Shown one piece after another: positions 1-12,300 of a stretch of DNA of 64,000 bases; position 1 is the first letter of the stretch, and every line of letters begins with the position of its first letter. The stretch spans positions 160,150 through 224,149 of the forward strand of contig QANZ01002004.1 of assembly GCA_003254925.1 (NCBI GenBank), in the 5' to 3' direction. The notes under the pieces were generated by a model that ran no database searches, had not been told where the DNA came from, and was given only the letters and a program-made list of their open reading frames with translations. The position numbers were made by a program, and so were the translations under genes. The DNA is from Chamaecrista fasciculata. Taxonomy: Eukaryota; Streptophyta; Magnoliopsida; Fabales; Fabaceae.

Positions 1-265
1 GCGCCGCCGTCCATGGTTGCCGCCGCCGATCACCATCAGGGGAAGAAGATGGGATGGGAGTGAGAGGGGCAAATTAGGAATTGTACCATATTTCCCTAGG
101 TAGACTTGGATTACATCTGAAATGTGAAGTAAAGAAAAATGGCCTATGTAATGTAAATGTCTTTACATTGTAATCCACTTTACATAGCTCAAATTGCTAT
201 ACCAAACACTTGAAACTATTAGAATCTGTGCCTTTACTTTACATACCCCTTTCACCCCTACCAAA
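1..265. mobile_element. Partial end of a DNA transposon (PIF/Harbinger- or hAT-like)
   Basis: The stretch ends in a CCAAACGGATC-type terminus preceded by a pattern of 'accaaacac' and 'ctttactttacat' words. A very similar terminus (tttactttac, then ccaaacggaccc) occurs at about 22690-22808. Termini reading CCGTTTGG inward are common in plant DNA transposons. The first 60 bases are GC-rich and could be a captured coding tail, with an open frame to a TGA at 61-63. The other end lies outside the window, so neither family nor length can be fixed. Confidence 0.35.
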
Positions 266-3200
266 CGGATCGTAACTGTGAAGAAAGAGGAAGGAAAATT
301 TGATGCGTGTGATCAGTACGTTGATCAACAATCATAGTCAGTTGGTGTGACTCACTTACTTTATACACTTCACCTCTTGAAGTGTGCTAAATATAACTTT
401 TAGAACTGCTGAAATAATTAAAGTATACTAATTAACAGATTGAATAATTGCTCAAACACTGTTCTGACTTTCTGACCACATCTTGCTTTTTCATCAATAT
501 CATTACCATAATTTTTTGCTCAAGTGAAAATTAGTGATGTGATTTATCAATGTTTTTTTTTTTGGCCAGTGTGATTTATCAATGTTGGCCATTTAATTAA
601 GAACCTCAAGCTAATTAATTATAACTTATTTTTGTCGGTAAACTAATTAGTTATAGCTTTATTACAAGGAAGTTAAAGACAACAGGTTTAGATATATCTA
701 TATCTATATTATATTATATGACTAAATTCGTTGGTTAAAATAGTGAATTAAATTTTTTTTTTAATAAAAATATCACTCTCTCTCCCAATTTTTTTGACAA
801 AAAATAAATGAATTAAAAAAATGTAAAAAACAATTAAAAATTAAAAAATGTCATTACTCACTCTCCTCACTCACTCACTCTCTCCATATGAGGTAATTTT
901 AAATTGGTCATAAGTATTTTATTTATTTTAGATGAGTCTTACATATTTTTATAATTTCTCAAATTAGTTCTAAACTTACTCTTTTATTAATATAAAAATC
1001 AATTCAAACATTACATGTATATTGGGGAGTGCCCAAAGCCCTTAGTACGTGTATATATGTAGAGGTCTCTTTCTCGCATTGATGATCCCACCCACGACTT
1101 TTGTGGGAAAAGCATAGAAAAAGGCAATGTTATAGTGTTATATATAAATATGTATATATGTATATATCCAGATAGATGAACACAATATTGGTGGAGGTGT
1201 CTGCGGTACTTTTTATTAGTAAGTGCAAAAGTTGGCGATGCATATTCTGAATCGATGTGGATTGCAAATTATTTGACATGAAAAGAAAGTATATAAATAT
1301 TTAAATTAAATTTAGGCCTCATCGGTCATCACTGATCATATATATCACTTATAGTTGATTTCTTTAATACGTGCACTTACGATAGATACCCACTTGGATC
1401 CATGTCCTTTTGTGCTTTTCCTTCTCCACGCGTCACTTGTTAACCCATGTTCGCTAATAATTATAATAATAAAAAAAATCACGGGCATTTATATTTATGT
1501 CCATAGTTTTGATTTTGGATTTCATATACGCCTTTATATATTATTATTTTGTTCAAATTCAGGTGAGTAGCCCACCAGATTGGTTTAAAGTTCCAAGATA
1601 ATGATCGTAAGTGGATTGATTCATAGATCTAATATCTTTTAGTTAGGGGAAAGAAAAATAAAAAGCTTCTAAAAGTATCAATTGAAAATATATATAATAC
1701 CAAACATTATTGAAATTTTTTCTCTCTCTCAAGTACTATTGCATTTCAAAAGTTAGAAAAATCCCATTCCAATGCACTCTAATTTAAATTATATTCTTAC
1801 GTTAAGATATAGAGCTAGTTTCTATCTACAAAAAATGTAGAGATAAGTCCGCAAGTCTGATTTTTTTTGCTTTACATGCTTTATTTTTAATGATTAATTA
1901 TGTAAGGAAATGTCTTTATATATAATACTCTCTAACGTCTATCATAATATTTTTGCTATACATGTGTAATCTATTTGTTGGGAAAGTTTATAATAAAGTA
2001 TATATAAGGAACTATATGTATATAGCATAATTAAAGTGTAAACCCTAAAAAGTTGGGATCTTAATAGGGAAAGTGCAAAAAATAAATAGGTATAGCTAGC
2101 TAGTAAGTATGTGTATAATTAGTTGAGTTACAAGTGTCCATCTCTTTGCTTAATTAATTGCTTGTATGAGCAATAGCATGATATGTTTCTTAAAGAGAAG
2201 GGTGTGATTTAATTTAATTAATTAATTTCTACATTATTAATTGGGTCCCTTCCATTATTCCATTCCGTACCAAACAAACCATACATCCATGTCCTCATTT
2301 AGAAACTATCACACTGCCCAAAGTAAGTTTCAAAAGTGTTGGTCAAGACTTGTAAACCATAATGGGAAGTCTTATTTGAGGATGGTCATGTGTTGTTTAT
2401 CAATAGAGTTGAACAACTATATAGATATACCATTTATCAAGTTTTGATTAATGAAGTAATTAAAGCTAATTAATATTAATTATGAAATTGAAGTAGTCCA
2501 GTTTTCCTTTATTTCAACCAACTTTCTCAAATAGTCATAACTAGGTTGTTCTACTTTTGTGCTGTCTCTTCTTCACCGGGGAAAATATCCTTTATTTTGC
2601 CTAAAATGATATATATATATATATATACATATATAGTACTTGCTCATTGTTGGGAAACATTGACTAGTGCCAATATGCTAATTATAAAAGATGGTGATTC
2701 AGGGTATATTCACTTGACTTCCAAAAACCTCGCAAGAGTCATAATTATAAATAGTAAAAAGACCAGAAAGCAAGAAGGGAATATACCATCTAAAGTAATT
2801 TATATATACAACTCCAATCATGGGAAAAAGAATCTAAGGCAAAAAATGTATTTAATGGGGATTTTTTTTTGGTGGACTTTAATGGGGATATTCAATTTGC
2901 TATTTAGAGACACTTTGAATCAATCAACCGTGAGTTATAATTTGTCTTAACTCTAGCTAATTAGCGATCTGACTCATGTCTAGTATTGAGATTCTCGTTG
3001 TATGCAATGCAGAGGATGCAACTTGGGCACTAAAATAGTACAATTATGTGGGTTAAAACTAATTAAGATGTTGGCATATATATAACTTTGATATGGTACG
3101 TGTATACTTATTTTTATCTCTATAAATTAATTACATATATACATGTACCAAAGTAAAAGATTATTATTTTCTTGGTTTACTATAAATATAATTTAGTATA

Positions 3201-4817
3201 TATTGGATCTGACCTATCGATCAGTTGAACAGGAAAGGAAACTGGAGGTTTGTCTTATATCTAAAATCTAATGCATATACCATCGGCTTATTCATTAATC
3301 CAAAAGCCTTACCTAACCTAGGAATTAATATGGGAAAAATTGATGAAAAATGTTGAACAAATGTGTATGAGAGAATTGATATGGACCATTTCACCTAACT
3401 CTGACATTTTATATAATTGATATATGTAAATGTTATATGAATTTGAATTCATTCTAATGTACTACAAGTATATTGACACTTATATGTAATACATTTATAT
3501 TCATATATGATTTTATGTATAATATATATAATTGTTAACTTAATTCCATTAGATATATAACGATCGGCTTAATTAGGACACTACATTAATTTCCTCAAAT
3601 CTTCCACATTACAAAATGGACCTTTTGTTATAGAAATGAACATACAGGAGAGAGTTCATATTAAGTTACGAGTCCATGCACGTTAAGTACAATACCTTAT
3701 GTAGTATAAATGTAGTAGTAGCACATTGGGCTTTGTGTGTTTTAATGGACACACAAATATATATATATAAAATATAAAATTATTTAAAATTTAGATTTAT
3801 TTTGAAAATTATAATTACTTTTAAATTAATAAATATATTTAAATTTGAAATAATTAACTTCATTTTATTTTTTAAAAAAATTAATTAAAATTAATATTAC
3901 AAAAAATATATATAAATATTTGGTAAACATGAGAGTGAGGAATGGGGACATGGAACGTAGGGATGGTTTCTCTTTTTTGTATATATATTTTCATTTATTA
4001 TATTATGTATTGTGTTTTAAATAATTTATTTTATATTATAGATTTAAATGACCGAATATTAGAAGGCTCCTAAACATATATAATAGTATAAAACATATAA
4101 TAATAAATTAATGAATAATCATGTTAGCTAGATTTAAAGATTAATTAATTATCTTATGATGCGAAAGCGCAGATAAGAAGTCGAATTATGATAAATTAAA
4201 GTTATCACGTTTGGATATATGTTTTATTTATTTATTGGTTGCTCACCAGTATTTAATTAGGGTCTTATGTCAATTATTACGACTCACATGGTACGTCTAA
4301 TTAAGAGAATTTTTTAATTAAAATAATTATATTTACAAAATTTCTTTTTTTTAAACTGTACCCATTAGATGTTTAATTATCACTTGGACTAAATTCTTAT
4401 TAGTGAATATCTATTTTATTTCTAAGTCAAAGAAATAGAGTCTTGCATTTATACTAATAATTATAACTTTTAATCTAATAATAAATATTTGATTTAATTT
4501 ATCTCGTTTAAAGAACTTTTGTAATTAAAAAATTGTATTGAGTAATAATGCCACGAAAAAAAAAAGTTATACTAATATATATCTAACAGGCTAACAGCAT
4601 CATAAGAAAAAGAGCACATATTAATTGACAATTTGAAAATAAATTATGAAGAAATTAAAGTCTTGTTCAGCGAGCTAACCTTAATTACTATAAAACAAAC
4701 CACACCAAGCCATCGACCATGTAGCAAAATAAAAAAGTAGTAAAAAGTTAAATGACGAACCCAAGCCATCAATATCTCCATCTAGATGTTGTTGTGGTCC
4801 AAATTCCTCCATCTTTT
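266..4817. other. AT-rich intergenic spacer
   Basis: No coding exon, RNA gene or clear repeat boundary was found here. The sequence is AT-rich with many short poly-A and poly-T runs and a (TA)n tract at about 2609-2634. The few open frames (1355-1570, 2241-2447, 2546-2950) are short, low in complexity and resemble no family I know. Confidence 0.6.
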
Positions 4818-4832
4818 CTCTGCCTTTAATTT

Positions 4833-5030
4833 TTGCTGTGTAAAGTTTTTAGGTGAGTTGGGTCCGGGGGCTCACTAAGGTCAGGGCAGGTCTCAAGGCT
4901 CTATGAGCACTTACAGAGGTACTTACAGGTCGCCTACCAACAAGGCCCTCACATTGGCAATGGGAATCGAACTCACGACCTTGTGGGTTATGAGTCAACT
5001 CCTTACCAATTGGGCCAATCTTTGTTGGCT
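4833..5030 (-). mobile_element. tRNA-derived SINE, copy 1
   Basis: On the minus strand the element starts near 5030 and carries a pol III A box (TGGCCCAATTGG, about 5001-5018) and B box (GAGTTCGATTCCC, about 4962-4978). It ends in an A-rich tail. It is flanked by a perfect 15-bp direct repeat, CTCTGCCTTTAATTT, at 4818-4832 and 5031-5045, as expected for LINE-driven insertion. A diverged copy lies at 6953-7146 in the opposite orientation. Length is 198 bp. The boxes and target-site duplication are seen directly; the SINE family name is unknown to me. Confidence 0.85.
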
Positions 5031-5045
5031 CTCTGCCTTTAATTT

Positions 5046-6451
5046 GTTATTATTATATATATATTTTTTCCTTTTGGTTTCCTTTTCCCTTTAGATATAT
5101 ATAGTGGTAAATTAATCATGGTATTGGCAATTATAAAATGTAACTATTAGGTAAAGGTCTTATCGGGAAAAAGAAAATACAGGAAAAAGTTATTTCTTTT
5201 TCAAAAAAAAGTTGAGATATCGATGGATATGAAAAAGAAGCTAAGCTTAATTAGGAAGCCAACTTTTAGTGATATATCTACACACACAAAACACAAGCCG
5301 GCTTATGAAAATGAAGCTCAAAGTTGTAGCGTTAAGACATAATTATCTTCAAATTAAACTAATTAATTAAATCACAACTCCAAAGTTTCAGAAACCAGTT
5401 ATTTTCTCCTATGTTTTAAATCTTCTTATTACTAACGTTTATGTCTACACACATGAAGTATACTTTTAGGCCTATATATGGCCGGCTTTATCAATAACAA
5501 ATCTTGAAGTTTGAGGTCAAATTTTAACTTTGACTTGCATTTTTTACTGTAGTCGCTGCGTGTATGTTCCATTTTCCAAAGAGATAGAAGATTGACGTCT
5601 TGTGACTTATCTTATAATCTTTTTATGTTATATATAAGTAATTACTTAAATTTAACTATATTTAATTTTGCCAACAAATTATGGTTGCTATAGTGATCGA
5701 GTCTGTGAATGCAATATATATATATATATATATATTTAGTGTAAAAATTGAAGGAAATAATGAAGATTGAGACGAGACTCAATGGGTCATTTTTCTCACT
5801 TTTTTACACCTCACATTAATATGTGATATTTAGTGATGATATATTTATAATTAATTGTCATGATATTAATTCAAGTAACATACCAAGAAAGGTTGTATGG
5901 ATTAACCGGTTAACTAATTGACATTTGCAATCATCCAATGGTTAAATAATATATTTTTATTATTTAAGCATTAAATTATTGAAAGCATAAAAATTAAGAG
6001 ATTAAATAGTAAATTTTCTTTATATATTATATAAATTCCTAGAAGAGCTAAAATGAAAGTGATAGATTACTTATCAATTGACTGTGTCTGTGTCAAGTTA
6101 ATTTTCAAATGTCACCAACGGTTTGAGGGACGGAAGAAACAACTGCCTTATTCATAGCAAAACACTCCTACCATCAAAAAGCCCCTTTTCTTCTTTATTT
6201 TATTTACGATAAAGGTATTATTCACTGTTTTTTTTTACTGTGAATACATTTTCTTTAAAAAAAATTAGAGTGAGAGATTAAATAATAAAATATGTAAAGG
6301 TGTGTTCTTATCTAATATCTACAATTCTTATTGGAATTGATGGGCCAAAGCCAACTCATTCTAAAACTGCGTGTAGACCCCATTTCTAAGGAAGTGATTC
6401 TACTTAGCGTTGTTAATTTCAAAATATTAATATTAATTAATATATAATGAA

Positions 6452-6489
<38 letters not shown>

Positions 6490-6940
6490 CATTATTCCCA
6501 AATTTATAAAACCCACTAGCATTAATTTAAAATATTTAATAAGAAAACCGCTAACTGACATTGGCAGAGGAAGGTGGGATGCTTTCTATAACATTGCCAT
6601 AGCTTGGTCCCCTTCCTATGGTGCGAGTGACGAGAGAATTGATAAATATAAATTAAATATTCTGAACCAAATTACATTATATATCATATATATTAATCTA
6701 GGTTAAAAAAAATTTATGGCAAATCGCCTTCACAATTTCAACATTTTAGAAAAAGTCATTCCCAAAATAGTAACGCCAGCAGAGATCAAACACACGAGTA
6801 TTATAAGAGAAGAAGAGATAATGTTTCTTTTTAAGTGTGATTATCATAAGAAAAAAGAAAGTTCAAATTCGTACGTATTAAATTGATACAAAAAACTAGG
6901 GCAAACTTTTGAATATCGGTGCTAGCCAGTATTTTTAAAT
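5046..6940. other. AT-rich spacer with simple repeats
   Basis: No gene was recognised. The stretch holds a (TA)n tract at 5714-5737 and an (ATT)n tract of about 38 bp at 6452-6489. Confidence 0.6.
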
Positions 6941-6952
6941 TCATTTCAATAT

Positions 6953-7146
6953 GTCAAAATTGTCCCAGTTCATAAAAAATAACTCATAATCTATAAGATC
7001 GTGAATTCGAATTTCATTACCGATGTAAGGGTCTTGTTGATAGATATTGTAAGTATTTCTATAAGTACTCATAGAGTCTGGAGGTATACCTTAATCTTAG
7101 TTAGTCATCAAAACTCAACTCACCTAAACTTTTGTAGACAAAAAAA
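6953..7146 (+). mobile_element. tRNA-derived SINE, copy 2 (older)
   Basis: This copy aligns along its whole length with the reverse complement of copy 1. Both share ATTG-CCCA at the 5' end, ACTCATAA, a B-box-like GTGAATTCGAATT, AAGGGTCTTGTTG, ACTCATAGAG and CAACTCACCTAAA. The A and B boxes are eroded. It is flanked by the 12-bp direct repeat TCATTTCAATAT at 6941-6952 and 7147-7158. The same 12-mer occurs a third time at 7181-7192. Divergence from copy 1 suggests an older insertion. Confidence 0.75.
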
Positions 7147-7249
7147 TCATTTCAATATTTTTTTTTAGCGCTGAATAAAATCATTTCAATATAAAATTGA
7201 ACATGGTTTATATTTAGAAGATGAATTGAGGAAATATATAAAAGGAGTG

Positions 7250-8195
7250 CACATAGACATAGTAATAAAGCAAAGGGGTATTCCATAATAATCCATCATT
7301 CATGAAAGCCAAAAGCCATTGGTGGTTGGGTGTGTAGCTCTCATTACACTTGTACGCATTTTTCGGCGTCTTCTTTCCTTCTTCTTCACTCTCTTCTCTT
7401 TCCTGTATGTATGTTGTATGTATTATTATGTATTCTTCAATCTTCATTTCATTTGCTTGCGACTTGTGATTTTTGAATATCGCTTATGCTTTTGCTTCGA
7501 CTTGTACCGACATCACTGATGACTCCAATCTAATGGGGTTTCTTTCTTTGCCTTTGTGTTGAATTCGATGCCCCCACGCTACGCCACTCTTTCTTCCTTC
7601 TTCTTCTACCTCTCAGATGTGATGTGAGACTGTGAGTCCCATGTCTGATCAGTCATCAATCTCGCTTTTTCTTCTTCTTTCTTTCTTTCACTTAACTTGC
7701 TCTTCTGCGACTCACTATTTATTTACCTTCTTCAACTTCCTGCTTTTTTTTTTTTTTTATTACTTTTTCTAAAGCTTATCCATATGATTTCTGTTCACTG
7801 TATTTGGGTTTTTGCCAATTTCCGGTCCGCACTTTCCTACTTCCATGTTGATTTTTTTTTTGTGATTCTAATTCTTCATTTTAATTCTTCACTTGCTTTT
7901 CTCTACCTATTTATGTTTATGTTTCGGCCCTTTCTGGTACAATCATTATCTAGGTTTTAAAAACTGTATCATCTTTTCGATCAGCTCGGCTTTGTCGAGG
8001 CTTCTGTGGAAGAATAGTTAAAACCAAGGTAGAACAGATTTTTCCCCTTATTATTTATTTGCTTTTTGCATAATTATCAGTTTCACTGCACTTTTGCAAG
8101 TTTAAATATGTCGACGGTATTTCTGTTCAAATTTTTTGTTATAGGAAGTTGTTTAATAAGATTAATCATCATTTGGATCAATTTGGAGGTCGACT
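7250..8195 (+). promoter_or_regulatory. Probable NF-YA core promoter and long pyrimidine-rich 5' leader
   Basis: The region in front of the NF-YA start codon becomes CT-rich (7370-7760, many CTTC and TTTC runs), a common feature of plant leaders. It contains several upstream ATGs, including open frames at 7319-7519 and 7697-7960. A leader intron is plausible between about 8029 (AAG|GTAGAAC) and 8142 (TTATAG). The transcription start itself cannot be placed. Confidence 0.4.
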
Positions 8196-11100
8196 ATGGC
8201 TATGCAAACTGTGTATTTCAAAGAAGCTGAAGGAAGTGTCCATAGCTCTGTTGCTCAGGGGTCATCTGTGACTTCAGTCCCGTGGTGGAATGCCTTGGGG
8301 TCTCAATCAATTTTTGGGGAGTCTTGTGGCCAAACGAAGTCATTTTCATTGGAGCTTCCCAATTATGTAGACCAACTCGGTGCCACTAAGCAAGCTGGAC
8401 ATGTGTTTGATAAAGGAAATAATACAACTCAGTTCACTATCTTCTCAGGTAATCTCCTACCTATAATCAGATGTTGTGTCTATCTGCTACTGTATTACTG
8501 AAATTTGGAAACTTTGTGACTATTTCACTAAAACAAGTTCCAAACCATCTTTTTGGTTAAAGTTTCTGAGATAAATACCATAAGAGGTAGCCTATATATG
8601 TTATATGGTGTGTGTCAGGGAAAATTTGAATGGAGTGCATCCAGGAAATTTTGGATGGCCTGCTCCTTACTTTTTGCAGAATGATCCTCCTAGTAATTGA
8701 GTTCACTTCCCAATATGTTTATATTTTTCTGTTTATGTTCTGGTAGCACCAAAGTCACTAGCAAATCTCAGGTGTAGCATATTACTTATGGAGTAATGAT
8801 AAGATGTGGGATGACTGGTGAGATTATGGTTTTATATACAAAAATAGTTCTCCTTTTTCCGTACTTAACGCCCATTTTTGTTTAAACATACTTATGACTT
8901 CTCATTTTACTTGACTACTTTAAATAGCTTAGTGTAGCTGGCTGTAAAGTAAATTTGAGTTCTTACCATCTGATTTAATTTCAGACGTCTCTTCTTAGTC
9001 ATATCCCGTGGCAAATTGCATTCTTTTATCAAACTGAAACATAAAAACTCTAGAATGAAACATATGCAAAACGTGCAGCTTATTTAGCCACATGGAAAGT
9101 TTGAACATTACAATACTGAAAAGGGCTTATTTGAGGAAATCCTTTTCTACTGGGAATGGACTTCTTTTATGCTATTTCATGAGTTTCTGTAGATTCAGTA
9201 GTGACAGTCAAAGGAGAAGGAATATTTTTAGAATTTTTTCTCTGCTTTCAATGGATTAATTACCTTTCAAGGCCTATCAAGTTTGATTATTTAACAGATT
9301 GGCGCAGCACTAGATGTTTCATTACAGATGAGTTGAAATCTCCTGTATCAATAGGAACCAGAGGCTGTATCAATAGGATAGTAACGGATGGACTTTCACA
9401 TCCAGACACAGTGACAGTGAAAGAGAGATAAAAGGAAACTGAACTTTGTTTTTGGGTCTTTTTTCATTATGGATGAAGCCAGTGCTTGTTTGTTAATCAA
9501 GTTACCGAGACATTATATTTTTTAGCATCTAATGAGCAGATAAAATGGGATCATTCTTTTAATTTATTCCCATCTGATGAATAATAGTTCTTAATGATTA
9601 TGGACATTGTTGGCTACTTGTATTTATGTCAGAGAAAGGTATTTCTTTTTTAATGTTGAAGTATTGTGCAAGTGACACTTTAACTCTCCTGTGATTGACT
9701 GTTCAAATATATATTTCCTTTAGATGACTGTAAAATGTCGGGTGATTCACAAAAGCTTCAGTCAGGCATATCACTTGCTGATCCTACCACTCGTGTTGAG
9801 CTAGGATTCAGTCAGCCTATGGTAAAATTACTCGCCAAATGACCTCTGTTGGTGCTTTATTATTTTTATTTTTCTGAACATAATTTCCATTTCTTTGGTA
9901 CCTTTTTCTTTGTAGATTTGTGCAAAATATCCTTATATGGATCAATTTTATGGGCTCTTCTCAACTTATGGATCTCAAGTTCCGGTCAGTCTTTACTCCA
10001 GTAGCTTCTTAATCCCTACATGGGAATTTACTTATGCATATTGTACCCATATGAGAAAGCCAGAAACAAACTAACAATTATCCTGCTAATTTTCTTGTGA
10101 ATCTTTAGAATTTAGTCTAGTTTAATGTGGGTTTTCATTGTATTATAGTTATACCCACTAATTTTCCCGTGTTATAATCTGATGCCCATGGCCCATGCTC
10201 AAGCAACCAATATAGTTCTTGATACCTAGAAGAAGATGGCTTCATAACTAAATAAGTGGAAAAAGAGAGAGAAGTAGAGGTGAAGTGACAATTATACTAT
10301 AACCATTTAGAAATGAAACTAAAATGCATTATATGTAGTATTTCTCTTGCATGATGTGTTGTAAATCTTCTGTTTACTGATTCAGATTTATATCCGTCTG
10401 TAACAAATCAGGGCCGTATCATGCTGCCACTTAACATGACATCAGATGATGGACCAATTTATGTCAATGCTAAGCAGTACCACGGAATCATGAGACGTCG
10501 GCAGTCTCGTGCAAAGGCTGTAATGGAGAATAAATTGACCAAACGTCGCAAGGTATAATCTCTTATACCAACACATAACTTGACCTTGACATGGGCTGAT
10601 ATTACTGTGTTCATGTTAAAGCAGAGACAGTATGACGACGCATTCTAAACATAACAATGCCTCTATAATAAGAACGTGAAGCCTATAATTCTGATTACTA
10701 TTTCTGTTCTTTTTTTCAATTCCCTAAGTGTAACAAATGGCCTTTACCCGTTGCTCTTAGGACACTGGTCAGAATGACTCGTATATTTAGTCAAATGACT
10801 TCTATAAAATGTTTCAATTCACCCAAGATTAAGAAACAAATAATATTATTGCACATACTCACCTGATGTCAATCCTTCACTTACAGCCCTATATGCATGA
10901 ATCACGGCATCTCCATGCAATGCGGCGACCAAGAGGATGTGGTGGCCGTTTCTTGAACACAAAAACCTTGAACAAAGGCAATGCTGAAAGTGGAAGTGAA
11001 GTGAATAAAACTGGTGATGGACAATTTCAGTCCAGTGGTTCTCAGAGCTCTGAAGTGTATCAGTCATCGAAGGAAACAGGTGGGAGCAGTCCACATATGT

Positions 11101-11285
11101 CAGGTTCAGAGGTGACTAGCATGTATTCAAGGGCAGCTCTTAATCACGGTTTCGCCGTGAACCATATCGGATCGGTTGTTCATCACTCTCTGGCAGACAT
11201 GATAGAGAGTCACGGTAGGGGTGGCATCGTCATGCCGATGAAATGGGTTGCAGCAGCGGGTAACTGCTGCAGCCTCAAAGTTTAA
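8196..11285 (+). CDS. NF-YA: Nuclear transcription factor Y subunit A (NF-YA / HAP2 / CBF-B)
   Basis: Five coding exons give 319 aa: 8196-8448, 9724-9821, 9916-9984, 10412-10552 and 10887-11285. All junctions are GT-AG and keep frame. The conserved NF-YA core covers about residues 154-212. The first half starts [14 protein letters not shown] (subunit interaction with NF-YB/NF-YC, 154-167 onward). After an intron follows the DNA-binding half with [25 protein letters not shown] residues (192-212), which reads CCAAT boxes. The N-terminal half is Ser/Gln/Gly-rich, as is usual for the transactivation region. The protein acts in the nucleus as part of the NF-Y trimer. The start codon at 8196 is the first ATG of the exon that continues in frame. 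Two miR169-type sites lie downstream in the 3' UTR, which fits the family. Which of the roughly ten plant NF-YA paralogues this is cannot be told. Confidence 0.95.
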
Positions 11286-11439
11286 TCTGGCAAGGAAACA
11301 AAATGGGGATTGGTGCAACAGCATTGTTGTGGCCAAATCTCCTATCCTTGCTCCTGACCAGATGAAGAAGCTTTGTTGCAGTTTCCTTTATGGTTTCTGT
11401 GATGAGTTTTGTTGTGAGGCTTGCCCCAACATCTGGTTT

Positions 11440-11460
11440 GAAGGCAAATCATTCTTGGCT
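11440..11460 (+). promoter_or_regulatory. miR169-type target site 1 in NF-YA 3' UTR
   Basis: The 21 bases ending TCTTGGCT pair well with the recalled miR169 sequence (5' end CAGCCAAGGAU), with mismatches mainly at the 3' side of the miRNA and one at ATT/ATC. The site lies 155 bases after the stop codon, where plant NF-YA mRNAs normally carry this site. Cleavage here would lower NF-YA, for example under changed nutrient or drought state. The pairing is by eye only. Confidence 0.8.
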
Positions 11461-11469
11461 CATTGAAAG

Positions 11470-11490
11470 TTTGGCAAATCGTCCTTGGCT
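11470..11490 (+). promoter_or_regulatory. miR169-type target site 2 in NF-YA 3' UTR
   Basis: This is a second copy of the motif, 30 bases after the first. It reads GGCAAATCGTCCTTGGCT and is followed by the same CATTG. It keeps the full CCTTGGCT seed complement, so it should pair at least as well as site 1. The two sites look like a tandem duplication of a 30-base unit (11441-11470 and 11471-11500). Confidence 0.8.
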
Positions 11491-12300
11491 CATTGTATGG
11501 ATCTGTAGAACTACTAATACCTTCTTTGCCTTTTCTGCTCAGGCCTTTCTTTGGTGTGTTTAGGCATGCTAATGACTTGAGTCTTGATACAGTTGAGGCT
11601 ATGACACGTCTGTGTTTGTTTGTGATGAAATAATAAGCGTGTGGAACTGAAGTTGCATGTGTGCTTTTGAGTTTTTGTAAAATTGTAGGTGTGATGGTGC
11701 TTTATTTCAGACCTCTCTGATTCTGGACCAATGTATTATAAAACTTGGTCATGTCCTGTAATCTTTGTTTGAAAAATAATAGATTGTTCTGCTCTCTGGA
11801 AACTGGATATGCCCTTCCTCCATTAATCCCATATATTTTTTTTCAAAAAAAAAAGAAGAGAGATCATGGGATCTCAATGGATATCAATCAAATATTTAGG
11901 CTCCTTTACCGTTTATTTACTTCAATTTTGTTTTATCAAATTTTAGAGAATCCAATTTGCACTTTACTTTCCTCGTTCTTGTTGATGTTTGAGGGGACTA
12001 ATCGAATATTTCAAAGAAAATATTAGGTGTCAACTAATATTAATTACTCGCAAAAATATCAAGGATTTTCATGGTTTCCTTCTTCCACATTGGATCGTTG
12101 GCGAGGGAGGGAGAGAGAGAGAGAGAGAGAAAGAAATAGACAAAAGTAACGATGAAGTTTAAAAAAAAAAGAAAAAAAAAATCCGAAAGCGAAGCTAACC
12201 TTATCTTTCTCACCTGTCACTTGGAAAGCCTTCTTCCACTATGCCTTATTCGTATTAATAAAATCTGCTTCCTCGCAAATTCAGTTGTTACAGTTTCAGC
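11491..12300 (+). other. NF-YA 3' UTR end and CP33 upstream region
   Basis: The NF-YA transcript probably ends near 11640-11740, where AATAATAAG and TATTATAAA-like A-rich signals occur. A (GA)n tract at about 12111-12130, followed by a purine-rich stretch, lies just upstream of the CP33 start and may belong to its promoter or leader. No further gene was recognised. Confidence 0.45.

Noticed and set aside
4903..5094. 63-codon frame over SINE copy 1
   Set aside because: It reads through the SINE and its flank; pol III boxes and the duplication explain the sequence better.
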